Shown here in pieces: positions 11,371-23,015 of a stretch of 64,000 bases of DNA; the first letter of the stretch is position 1, and each line of letters opens with the position of its first letter. This stretch comes from Ensifer sp. IC3342 (GTDB taxonomy: Bacteria > Pseudomonadota > Alphaproteobacteria > Rhizobiales > Rhizobiaceae). The notes under the pieces were generated by a model. That model saw only the letters and a program-made list of their open reading frames with translations. It made no database searches and had not been told where the DNA came from. A program made the position numbers and the translations under genes. The DNA is taken from positions 434,001 to 498,000 of the forward strand of contig NZ_JADYVE010000004.1 of NCBI RefSeq assembly GCF_020193655.1, given 5' to 3'.

Positions 11371-12039
11371 CTAGCGGCTGAGCGGATATTTGAAGGCCAT
11401 TTTCTCGACCGCGTAAAACAGCGCCGAGAAGCCGACCGACAAGGCGAGATAGATCAGGGTGACGGTGATATAGACCTCGAAGCTCGCAAAGGTCGCAGAC
11501 TGGAGATCATTTCCGGCGGCAGCCAGGTCATCCGCGGAGATGACAGACACGACGCTGGTATTCAGCATCAGGTAGATGAACTGGCTTGTGAGCGCGGGAT
11601 AGACGGTGCGCAGCGCCGGCTTCATGATGACGTAGCGAAAGATCTGCACCCTCGACAGACCAAGGGCCCACCCCGCCTCCACCTGGCCCTTGTGGATCGA
11701 CTCGATGCCGGCACGGATGATTTCCGTCCCATAGGCGCCGAAATTGACAACGAGCGCCAGGAGCGCAGCGCTGTTCGGCGACAGCTTGGGACCAAACGAT
11801 GGCATGGCGAAATAGATGAAGAAGATCTGCACGAGGAAGGGAGTGTTGCGGATGATCTCGATGTAGCCATTGATCACGGCACGCAGCATCGCCGGTCCGG
11901 ACGTCTTTCCCCAGGCGCAGATGATGGAGACGACAAGGCCGATCAGCATGGCGGCGAACGACAGGCGAACAGTCAGCCAGGCGCCGATCAGCAACTGGTC
12001 GAAGGACGCCAGCACGGGCGTGAAATTGAACTCGTACAA
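11371..12039 (-). CDS. Amino acid-type ABC transporter permease (first)
   Basis: A 222-residue HisMQ-family permease with several hydrophobic helices and the EAA loop EAGWALGLSRVQIFRYVIM. The start is a TTG at 12039, supported by GGGAGGAGG ending 8 nt upstream and by no better in-frame ATG. It is the first gene of the minus-strand transporter operon. A putative promoter and palindromic operator lie ~60-100 bp upstream. Confidence 0.88.
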   Translation of the reverse strand: MYEFNFTPVLASFDQLLIGAWLTVRLSFAAMLIGLVVSIICAWGKTSGPAMLRAVINGYIEIIRNTPFLVQIFFIYFAMPSFGPKLSPNSAALLALVVNFGAYGTEIIRAGIESIHKGQVEAGWALGLSRVQIFRYVIMKPALRTVYPALTSQFIYLMLNTSVVSVISADDLAAAGNDLQSATFASFEVYITVTLIYLALSVGFSALFYAVEKMAFKYPLSR

Positions 12040-12100
12040 TGCAGGGACCTCCTCCCGAAACGTCGAGACGGGACGCCGCGCCTCCTCGCGTCCTCATCAC

Positions 12101-12114
12101 TTAGATCGATCTAA
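12101..12114. promoter_or_regulatory. Putative LacI-family operator
   Basis: TTAGATCGATCTAA is a perfect 14-bp palindrome with the central CG usual in LacI-family operators. It overlaps the -10 hexamer of the putative transporter promoter and lies 44 bp from the 3' end of a LacI-family gene. Repression by that regulator is inferred. Confidence 0.6.
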
Positions 12115-12136
12115 AATGTTTCCCAGCGAGCGTCAA
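12108..12136 (-). promoter_or_regulatory. Putative promoter of the amino acid-type ABC operon
   Basis: On the minus strand, TTGACG (12136-12131) is separated by exactly 17 bp from TAGATC (12113-12108). This is close to a housekeeping sigma consensus. The -10 lies inside the 14-bp palindrome, so a bound repressor would block polymerase. Confidence 0.5.
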
Positions 12137-12157
12137 CCGCAAAATGACGGTCAAATT

Positions 12158-13180
12158 TCACTGAGGTCGGCCGCAGGACTGCCGAATGTGCAAGGTTGTG
12201 TCGTTCACCACGCGGCGCGGCGGCAAGTCGGGATTGGCGATGCGTTCGAGGAGAAGCCGCGCCGCCATTTCGCCGATTGTCACCGGCCCGGTCGAGACGG
12301 AGGTGAGTTTGGGCCGGATGGCTTCTTCATCCGCCACATCGTCGAAGCCGATCAGCGAGAGGTCGCGGCCGATCGTCAGTCCGCGGTCATAGAGCCCTGC
12401 AGAGAGTCCGAGGGCCACAAGATGATTGAAGCAGATCGCCGCGGTTGGCCGCGTCGCCTGTTCGAACAGAAGATGCGTCGCGCTGGCGATTTCTCCGAGC
12501 TGCGTCGGAAAGTGGATCAGGATCCCGGGATCGAGCCCCTTCGACAGCATGGCGTCACGGAATCCATCGACGCGCTCCTGATAGGCTGATTGAACCGGGC
12601 CATGGGCGGCAAAGGCGATCTTCTCGTGGCCGAGCGACGCGAGATAGTCCACCGCCTGGCGCATCCCGGCGGCATAATCGGCGCCGACGTAGTCAATGTC
12701 GAAAGAGATATGGCGCAACACCTGCACGACCGGCATGCCCCAATCCGCTATCTCTTCGGAAAGAGCCGGCGCTGTGCGTGCGGCAGGGCATAGAATGACC
12801 CCATCCACACCGTGTTCCCGCATGCGCTGTAAGAGCATTGCCTGCCGCTCGACCTTGTCCCCGCTATTGGCAAGGATGACCACTTTGCCGGTCTCCCCGA
12901 TCACCTCTTCGATGCCTGACAGGAGCTCCGCAAAGAAAGGGTTTGTGAGGTTTGGGACGATGGCACCGATGATCTGGCTGCGCTCGACGCGCAGGCGGGC
13001 CGCACCGATATTGTAGACATAACCGAGGTCTCGCATCGCCTGCTCGACGCGCGAGCGCGTCTCGCTGCCAACCAGCGGGCTTTTGCGAAGAACAAGGGAC
13101 GCCGTCGCGCGGGAGACGTTTGCATGTCGCGCAACATCCAGAAGCGTAACGCGGCTCTTCTTTCGTTCGTCAAAGGACAT
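12158..13180 (-). CDS. LacI-family transcriptional regulator
   Basis: A 340-residue regulator. The N-terminal helix-turn-helix is TLLDVARHANVSRATASLVL, followed by the hinge helix region ending GAARLRVERSQ and a periplasmic-binding-protein-like effector domain (IGAIVPNLTNPFFAEL, SLIGFDDV). It lies upstream of and on the same strand as the ABC transporter operon, separated by ~118 bp that contain a palindromic operator and a promoter. It is therefore the likely local repressor, with a solute of the transporter as inducer. No copy of the operator is seen in front of its own gene. Confidence 0.9.
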   Translation of the reverse strand: MSFDERKKSRVTLLDVARHANVSRATASLVLRKSPLVGSETRSRVEQAMRDLGYVYNIGAARLRVERSQIIGAIVPNLTNPFFAELLSGIEEVIGETGKVVILANSGDKVERQAMLLQRMREHGVDGVILCPAARTAPALSEEIADWGMPVVQVLRHISFDIDYVGADYAAGMRQAVDYLASLGHEKIAFAAHGPVQSAYQERVDGFRDAMLSKGLDPGILIHFPTQLGEIASATHLLFEQATRPTAAICFNHLVALGLSAGLYDRGLTIGRDLSLIGFDDVADEEAIRPKLTSVSTGPVTIGEMAARLLLERIANPDLPPRRVVNDTTLHIRQSCGRPQ

Positions 13181-13307
13181 TGAATACCAATAGGGAAAGA
13201 GTGGGGGTGGGAAGAACTATAGTCAACAACGAGAGTCGGGCAAACGCTGCCGCGTCTCTGGCGCCGAACCCATAGAGTTCCGACAGCGAACGAGCGCGTC
13301 TCCGTTG

Positions 13308-14024
13308 CTAATGCAGGCTACCGACCCCGAGCAGCCGTTCGACGGCCGTATGATCCTGCGAAAGCTTTTCCGGCGTCCCGGTCCAAGCGATCCGTCCCCG
13401 CTCCAGCACGATGACATGGTCGGCAAAATCCAGCGCGCTCTGTATCCGCTGTTCGACGAGCAATATTGTCATGTCGCCGGTTCTGGCAAGCTCGGCAAAG
13501 ACCTTCATGAGCTCTTCGCAGATGACCGGTGCCAGGCCTTCGAGCGGCTCATCCAGCAGCAGCACCGACGGCCGTCCGAGGATCGAGCGCGCGGTCGACA
13601 GCATCTGTTGCTCTCCGCCGGAGAGTTGCGAGCCGAGATTCCTGCGCCGCTCATGGAGGCGCGGAAACATGTCATAGGCCTCCTGGAGTGCACTCTTCGG
13701 CCGGCCCTTGAGCCCGACGAAGAGGTTTTCCTCGACGGTCAGGGTCGGGAAGACGCAGCGCGCCTGCGGCACGAAGCCGAGACCACTCAAGGCCCGCGAC
13801 GCGCTCGGCAGCGCGGTGACGTCGGTTTCGCCGATGCGGATGCGCCCTTCGTAGTGGCGCGTCTGGCCGGCGAGCGTCGCAAGCAGTGTCGTCTTTCCCA
13901 TGCCGTTGCGCCCGAGCACGGCGAGACGCGCGCCGGCCGGTACCGAAAAGGAAATGCCTTCAAGCACCCGCGTCGGCCCGTAGCCTGCGGACAGGTTTTC
14001 GACCTCAAGCGGCGTGGCCGGCAT
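13308..14024 (-). CDS. pcaX: Protocatechuate ABC transporter ATP-binding protein (LivF-type)
   Basis: A 238-residue branched-chain-type ATPase with Walker A GRNGMGKTT, signature LSGGEQQM and Walker B VLLLDEPLEGLAP. The ATG at 14024 is preferred to the one at 14030 because GGGAG lies 8 nt before it. The gene overlaps the LivG-type gene by 20 bp and closes the five-gene transporter operon. The symbol follows the S. meliloti pcaMNVWX naming and rests on operon layout, the adjacent pobA and the PcaQ-type box upstream of the first gene. The order of the W/X names between the two ATPases is by position. Confidence 0.8.
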   Translation of the reverse strand: MPATPLEVENLSAGYGPTRVLEGISFSVPAGARLAVLGRNGMGKTTLLATLAGQTRHYEGRIRIGETDVTALPSASRALSGLGFVPQARCVFPTLTVEENLFVGLKGRPKSALQEAYDMFPRLHERRRNLGSQLSGGEQQMLSTARSILGRPSVLLLDEPLEGLAPVICEELMKVFAELARTGDMTILLVEQRIQSALDFADHVIVLERGRIAWTGTPEKLSQDHTAVERLLGVGSLH

Positions 14025-14769
14025 TGGCATAACTCCCGAGATAGGCTTCGCGTACCCGCGGATCCTTGGTCGCATCCGACGGCGAACCGTCGAAGATGAT
14101 CGTGCCGGCGGCCAGCACGATCACCCGCCTGGCGAAGCGGAACACAAGGTCCATGTCATGCTCGATCATCAGCACGGCAAGGTCGGGCGGAAGGTCGGCC
14201 AGCGCCTGCTCGATACGACCCGTGTCGCTTTGCGGCACGCCGGCGGCCGGTTCGTCGAGGAGCAGCACCCGCGGCTTCAGCGCCAGTGCCACGGCGATCT
14301 CCAAGAGCCGCTGCTGCCCATAGGCGATCTCGCGGACACGCCGGTGCATCTGGTCGCGCAGCCCGAGCTTACCGATGAGATCGCCAACCTCCGCCATCAC
14401 CTCAGGCATTGCGAGATAATTCCCGAACAGGCGCCCTGCCCGGCCGTCGCGCTGCAGGATTGCAAGCGCCACATGTTCGGCCGGCGTCATGTCCTGGAAG
14501 AGGCGCGTCACCTGGAACGATCGCACGAGGCCTCGCCGAACACGTCCGATGGCATTGACGCGGGTGATATCTTCGCCGCCGATCCGGACTTCGCCGGAAT
14601 CGGGCGTCAGGTTGCCGGTGACAAGGTTGACGAAGGTCGTCTTTCCGGCGCCGTTCGGGCCGATCAATGCCACGCGGTCGCCTGGGGCCATGGCAAGGCT
14701 GACATCGTTGGTGACGGCGAGGCCGCCGAAGGATCGCTTTAAATTCCGAACCTCGAAGATGGCACTCAT
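14005..14769 (-). CDS. pcaW: Protocatechuate ABC transporter ATP-binding protein (LivG-type)
   Basis: A 254-residue ATPase starting MSAIFEVRNL. Walker A is GPNGAGKTT, the signature-type region is AYGQQRLLEIA, and Walker B is VLLLDEPAAGVP. The glutamine-containing variant in place of LSGGQ is typical of LivG proteins. Its start overlaps the stop of the LivM-type permease gene by 4 bp, and its end overlaps the LivF-type gene. A much longer open frame runs upstream but covers the permease gene in another frame and is not coding there. Confidence 0.82.
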   Translation of the reverse strand: MSAIFEVRNLKRSFGGLAVTNDVSLAMAPGDRVALIGPNGAGKTTFVNLVTGNLTPDSGEVRIGGEDITRVNAIGRVRRGLVRSFQVTRLFQDMTPAEHVALAILQRDGRAGRLFGNYLAMPEVMAEVGDLIGKLGLRDQMHRRVREIAYGQQRLLEIAVALALKPRVLLLDEPAAGVPQSDTGRIEQALADLPPDLAVLMIEHDMDLVFRFARRVIVLAAGTIIFDGSPSDATKDPRVREAYLGSYANAGHAA

Positions 14770-15767
14770 CGGCGCGCCTCCTGCCACCGGGCCGCAACGG
14801 CGGCGATCGTGCCGTAAAGGCCTTTGGGCGCAAACAGCACGACGGCGATCAGCAGGGCACCGACCATCGTCAGCCAATGGAAGGGATTGGCCGCCGAAAC
14901 AATATCCTCGAAGAACATGAAGACGATCGTGCCGGTCAGCGCGCCGAACAGCGAGCCGGTGCCGCCGAGCACCAGCATGACCAGACTCTCCGCCGAGAGT
15001 GTGAAGGAGAGGCTGTCGAGACCGACCACCTGCGTCGAGATGGCGTTGAGCGCACCGCCGGCCCCGGCCACCGCACCGGAAATCATGTACATCTTGATCA
15101 AGGTGACCTTCGGCGAGGCGCCCATCGCACGGATGCGGATCGGATCCTCCTTGATGCCGCGGCAGAGCATGCCGAAGGGCGACCGCACGACAAGGCGCAA
15201 GAGCGCGAACACGACCGCAAGAAGGACGATGCCGAACACATAGGCGGTTCGGCCCCAAAGGTCGAACGCGAAAAGCCCGAGCAGCGGATCGGGCGCGATG
15301 CCGGCGAGCCCATCGCTGCCGCCCGTCCAGGATGAAGCCTTGTTGGCGAACTCGTGAAACAGATGGATGAGTGCGATCGACAATACGAGCTGCGGAAGGC
15401 CGTGGGCTCTGAGGATGACCGCGCCGCAGAGAAGCCCCGCAACGACACCGCCGAGAATGCCGCAGGCGAGCATGAGCAGCGGATCCGTAATGCCGAAATG
15501 GACGGCGGCGATGCCGGCAGTATAGGCCCCGGTCCCGAACAGAGCCGCATGACCGAGGGTCGCCACCCCGCAATAGCCGGTCACGAGGTCGAGGGACAGG
15601 ACCAGGAGCGCGATCGCCGTCATTCGCGTGAGCAGAGCCAGGTTGTTTGGAAACAAAAGGTAGCCGACGACGGCGAGTGCGAGAATCACAAAAAGGCCGG
15701 CTAAGTCGCGGCCGAGTTTTCGCCGATTGCCGCGTGCTGCTGCCAGTGCGTCGTTCATCGTCGCCAT
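14766..15767 (-). CDS. pcaV: Protocatechuate ABC transporter permease (LivM-type)
   Basis: A 333-residue inner-membrane permease with about nine hydrophobic segments, including SLDLVTGYCGVATLGHAALF and the cytoplasmic coupling stretch IRAMGASPKVTLIKM. It belongs to the LivM branch of branched-chain-type permeases. ATG at 15767 is used; a second in-frame ATG lies at 15758. It starts 5 bp after the LivH-type gene's stop. Substrate assignment rests on context. Confidence 0.82.
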   Translation of the reverse strand: MATMNDALAAARGNRRKLGRDLAGLFVILALAVVGYLLFPNNLALLTRMTAIALLVLSLDLVTGYCGVATLGHAALFGTGAYTAGIAAVHFGITDPLLMLACGILGGVVAGLLCGAVILRAHGLPQLVLSIALIHLFHEFANKASSWTGGSDGLAGIAPDPLLGLFAFDLWGRTAYVFGIVLLAVVFALLRLVVRSPFGMLCRGIKEDPIRIRAMGASPKVTLIKMYMISGAVAGAGGALNAISTQVVGLDSLSFTLSAESLVMLVLGGTGSLFGALTGTIVFMFFEDIVSAANPFHWLTMVGALLIAVVLFAPKGLYGTIAAVAARWQEARR

Positions 15768-15772
15768 GGTCA

Positions 15773-16636
15773 CTATCTCGTCCTCCCGGCAAGACCGCGC
15801 GGGAAAACGCAGACGATTGCGATGACGGCGAGATAGAAGAAGAACTCGCCGAATTCTGGCACGAGATAGCGGCCGGCCGTATCGATACCGCCGAGCAACA
15901 GGCAGGCGACAAGGGCGCCCGGTATCGAGCCCGCCCCACCGACAGAAACGACGACCAGGAATGTCACCATGTAACGCAGAGCGTAGTAGGGTTCGACCGG
16001 GAGCAGTTCGGCGCCCACCACGCCACCGAGCGCAGCGAGCCCCACGGCAACGGCAAAGCTCACCGCATAGACGATTTCGGTGCGCACTCCGAGCGCTGCC
16101 GCCATGGCCGCGTCGTCGACGGCGGCCCTCAGCTTCACGCCGAAAGCCGTCTTCTCGATCAGGTACCAAAGAGCGGTGGCGACGGCGAGACCGCAAAGGA
16201 TCGCGAAAATGCGGTGGGTGGCGATCGAACGGAAGCCGAGATCGACGGAGCCCTGGAGCCCCGTCGGCAGGGGGATCGTCTTCAGCGTTGGGCCGAAGGC
16301 ATAGTTGGCGATGCCGATGATGCAGAAAGTGATGCCGATCGTCATCAGGACCTGTGTCAGTTCCGGCGCCCCGTAGATGCGGCGATAAAGCAGCCGCTCG
16401 ATCGGGATGGCGACGAGGATCGTGCCAAAGACCGCGATCATCAGGGCGATCCCGTAACCGAGGCCCATGTCGCGTGCCGCATAGGAGGCGATGTAGCCAC
16501 CGATCATGGCGAAGGCGCCATGAGCGAGATTGACCACCCGCATCAGCCCCATGGTGACGGAAAGACCGATCGAGATCACGAACAGCACCATGCCGTAAGC
16601 GAGCGCGTCGACCGCTATGCTAAAGACGGTTTGCAT
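15773..16636 (-). CDS. pcaN: Protocatechuate ABC transporter permease (LivH-type)
   Basis: A 287-residue permease of the LivH branch, with the family N-terminal motif LSVTMGLMRVVNLAHGAF and about eight hydrophobic helices. The ATG at 16636 gives the usual short N-terminus; an in-frame extension to 16684 lacks homology-like sequence. It follows the binding-protein gene by 66 bp. Confidence 0.82.
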   Translation of the reverse strand: MQTVFSIAVDALAYGMVLFVISIGLSVTMGLMRVVNLAHGAFAMIGGYIASYAARDMGLGYGIALMIAVFGTILVAIPIERLLYRRIYGAPELTQVLMTIGITFCIIGIANYAFGPTLKTIPLPTGLQGSVDLGFRSIATHRIFAILCGLAVATALWYLIEKTAFGVKLRAAVDDAAMAAALGVRTEIVYAVSFAVAVGLAALGGVVGAELLPVEPYYALRYMVTFLVVVSVGGAGSIPGALVACLLLGGIDTAGRYLVPEFGEFFFYLAVIAIVCVFPRGLAGRTR

Positions 16637-16702
16637 ATACCCATCCTGTTCCCGATGATGCGAGGCCGATCCGCCACCCCGCATCCAAGTCGCTGGCCGT
16701 TG

Positions 16703-17875
16703 CTATTTCAGCGCCGCAAGGCCGGGATCGCCCTGCTTTTCGAACGTCTGGATCTCCTTGTTGTAATAGGATCCGTCCTCGGCTTTGGCGACCTCGCGCA
16801 GATAGATGTTCTGGGTGATGTGGCGCGATTCCGGGTCGATCGAAACAGGCCCGCGTGGGCTCGTCCAAGAAAGTCCCTTGACCGCATCGACCGCCTTTTG
16901 CGCGTCCTGCTCGCCGCCGGTCGCCTCGATCATCTTGTAAATGACATGCATGCCGTCATAGGCGCCGACGGCAGGGAAGGAAAGTTCGGCGGGATTGCCG
17001 ATCGCCTTGCCGGCGGCCTCGACGAAGGCCTTGTTTTCGGGCGAGTCGTGCGAGACAGCATAGTGGAAGGTCGTCTGAAGGCCGAGCGCGGCTTCACCCA
17101 GCGCCGGAAGGTCGGACTCCTGCGTCAGGTCGCCCGGCGCAAAGAGCTTGATGCCCGCGTCCTTGAGCCTGTTTTCATTATAGGCCTTGACGAAGCCGAG
17201 CGTTGTCGGACCGGACGGCAGGAAGGCGAAAACGCCCTCCGCGCCCGAATCCTTGATGCGCTGCATGATCGGCGAGAAATCGTTGGTGGCGAGCGGCATG
17301 CGGACCGCCTCGACGATCTCACCGCCCACAGCTTCGTACGCTTTCTTGAAGGCGTTCTCGGCGTCTACGCCGGGGCCATAGTCGCTGACGACCAAAATGA
17401 CCTTCGAGACGCCGGCATCCTTCGCGACCTTGGCGATCGGCGTGGATGTCTGCCAGAGCGTGAACGAGGTGCGCACGGCCAGCGGGCTTTTGGTGACGAT
17501 CGCCGAGGTCGCCGCATTCATGATCACCAGCGGCACATTCCCCTGCTCGAGCAGCGGCGTCACCGCCATCGCGTCGGGGGTGAAATAGAAGCCGGCAAGA
17601 TACTGCACACCCTCCTTGACGACGAGCTCCTGCGCCAATGCCTTGGACTGGGCCGGATCCGCCTGCGGCACGTCGCGATAGATGACCTCGACGTCGTCGT
17701 CGCCAACCTTGCTGCCGTTCAACGCCATATAGGCGTCGATGCCCGCCTTGAAATTCTTGCCCTGCAGCGCAAACGGGCCCGAAAAAGGCCCTATTACACC
17801 GACCTTGATCGTGTCGGCTTCGGCTGCGCCGCTCATTGCCAATGCCGCCAGCGCGGCGAGAATCGTCCGTTTCAT
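16703..17875 (-). CDS. pcaM: Protocatechuate ABC transporter periplasmic binding protein
   Basis: A 390-residue family 6-type binding protein (Leu/Ile/Val-like) with a 20-residue signal peptide (MKRTILAALAALAMSGAAEA). The mature start DTIKVGVIGPFSGPFALQG is typical of this class. Many homologues bind aromatic acids. It is the first gene of the operon; a PcaQ-type box lies ~126 bp upstream of its start. The gene lies downstream of pobA on the same strand, 244 bp apart, which supports a role in capturing protocatechuate or a related aromatic acid. Specificity is inferred, not visible in the sequence. Confidence 0.82.
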   Translation of the reverse strand: MKRTILAALAALAMSGAAEADTIKVGVIGPFSGPFALQGKNFKAGIDAYMALNGSKVGDDDVEVIYRDVPQADPAQSKALAQELVVKEGVQYLAGFYFTPDAMAVTPLLEQGNVPLVIMNAATSAIVTKSPLAVRTSFTLWQTSTPIAKVAKDAGVSKVILVVSDYGPGVDAENAFKKAYEAVGGEIVEAVRMPLATNDFSPIMQRIKDSGAEGVFAFLPSGPTTLGFVKAYNENRLKDAGIKLFAPGDLTQESDLPALGEAALGLQTTFHYAVSHDSPENKAFVEAAGKAIGNPAELSFPAVGAYDGMHVIYKMIEATGGEQDAQKAVDAVKGLSWTSPRGPVSIDPESRHITQNIYLREVAKAEDGSYYNKEIQTFEKQGDPGLAALK

Positions 17876-18000
17876 TTTTCCTCCCCGCGACACCCGGCTC
17901 ACTCCCGTCCGGCATCGCCTGAATATCAGCTTCAAAACTCCACTGTTGCCAGTTTGTCATGTCCAACAGCGATAAATAATGAAATGTCAGCGCGTGTTCC

Positions 18001-18016
18001 ATAACCGATGGGTTAT
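18001..18016. promoter_or_regulatory. PcaQ-type LysR regulator binding site
   Basis: ATAACC-GATG-GGTTAT is a perfect 6-bp inverted repeat with a 4-bp spacer. It nearly matches the reported S. meliloti PcaQ site ATAACC-N4-GGTTAA, differing in the last base. It lies upstream of the binding-protein gene (minus strand), in the 244-bp gap behind pobA. No pcaQ gene is present in the window, so the regulator must be encoded elsewhere. Confidence 0.7.
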
Positions 18017-18119
18017 GTTACCGTGACCAAACTTGCTTGTAGAGATCTCCCTCCGAATGTAAGGCGTCGGCGCTCGGAACGCAGGCTCCAGCCCTATCTC
18101 GCCACCGCTGCTCTGGTAA

Positions 18120-20319
<2,200 letters not shown>

Positions 20320-20348
20320 CGGTACGCGCTGTCTCGTCGGCAGCCTAA

Positions 20349-20453
20349 ATGCATGTCGCCCGAAAGTGTGCATCGGCTTCGGGAGAACGACATGCATGCA
20401 AACAAAGACTTAAAGCGCGTCGCCTGGTTCGTATTGAATGCGACGCGCTTTAA
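20349..20453. repeat. RIME-like intergenic repeat (copy 3)
   Basis: About 105 bp with the same two palindromic arms as the copies at 5935-6033 and 8948-9043. The first arm runs from ATGCATGTCGCCC to ACGACATGCATGC, the second from TTAAAGCGCGTCGCC to GCGACGCGCTTTAA. The distal arm supplies the TAA stop of the convergent DUF427 gene, so the element ends exactly at or inside that gene. Confidence 0.82.
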
Positions 20454-20833
20454 GACACCTGCATTTCCTCGATCGAATCCACCCGATCCGGATAGAAGGC
20501 CATGTGGTCCTTGATTTCACGCACTGCCGCATGCGGGTCTTCATAGGTCCAGATGGCGTTCTTCGAGCGCTCGCCACCTGGTGTGATGCTGTAATAGGAC
20601 GCGTCGCCCTTGTAGGGGCAATGCGTCGAATGCTCGGTGCGTGCGAGCAGCGACATGTCGACGTCCTTGCGAGGAATATACTGCACCGGCGGATACGACG
20701 CCTCGCGCAAGGTCAGCGCCTCGCGCGTATCGGCAACGACGCGGCCGTCGAGCTTGACAACGATGCGCGCCGGATTGCGGTCGATGGTGATCGGATGATC
20801 GGGCCCGGGAATCTTGATCGACTTGTCTGACAT
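20450..20833 (-). CDS. DUF427 family protein
   Basis: A 127-residue protein with the DUF427 signatures RIVVKLDGRVVADT, YIPRKDVDM and THCPYKGDASYY near the middle, and an aromatic tail (WTYEDPHAAV, HMAFYPDRVD). The family is common in bacteria; its biochemical role is not established. The ATG at 20833 has GGAGG 9 nt upstream. The gene is transcribed away from the thi operon, and its stop codon falls inside a RIME-like repeat. Confidence 0.88.
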   Translation of the reverse strand: MSDKSIKIPGPDHPITIDRNPARIVVKLDGRVVADTREALTLREASYPPVQYIPRKDVDMSLLARTEHSTHCPYKGDASYYSITPGGERSKNAIWTYEDPHAAVREIKDHMAFYPDRVDSIEEMQVS

Positions 20834-20985
20834 GAGCGAACGCCTCCGGATTTTGATCCTCCTTACATAGGGTCTGGCCTCCCGCTTCCCAAGGGCGGTA
20901 ACTGGCCGACCGGGCTGCACGCGGCCAGACGTCGAAAAAACAGGGTTGACGCCGCGGCGATATCGGTGACTATTTGCATCCATTC

Positions 20986-21077
20986 ACCAGGGGGGTCCCG
21001 GCAAGGGGCTGAGATACTGCTGAAGCGCGCAGTGACCCGTTGAACCTGATCCAGTTCATACTGGCGTAGGGACGGTG
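20986..21077 (+). promoter_or_regulatory. TPP (thi-box) riboswitch aptamer of the thi operon
   Basis: All conserved blocks of a thiamine pyrophosphate aptamer are present in order: GGGGGGTCCCGGC, GGGGCTGAGATACTGC, AGTGACCCGTTGAACCTGAT, CCAGTTCATACTGG and CGTAGGGA. It lies 111 bp upstream of the thiC start. A loose upstream promoter (TTGACG at 20946, CTATTT at 20970) is possible but its spacing is long. Binding of TPP should reduce expression of thiCOSGE. Confidence 0.95.
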
Positions 21078-21112
21078 CGGACGTGCGAAGCCAGGATTCC
21101 GATTCTCCGTGA

Positions 21113-23014
<1,902 letters not shown>

Positions 23015-23015
23015 G

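Noticed and set aside
15647-18004. A 785-codon open frame on the plus strand opposite the pca transporter genes
   Set aside because: Antisense to pcaM and pcaN, with low-complexity charged composition and no domain or credible start signal.
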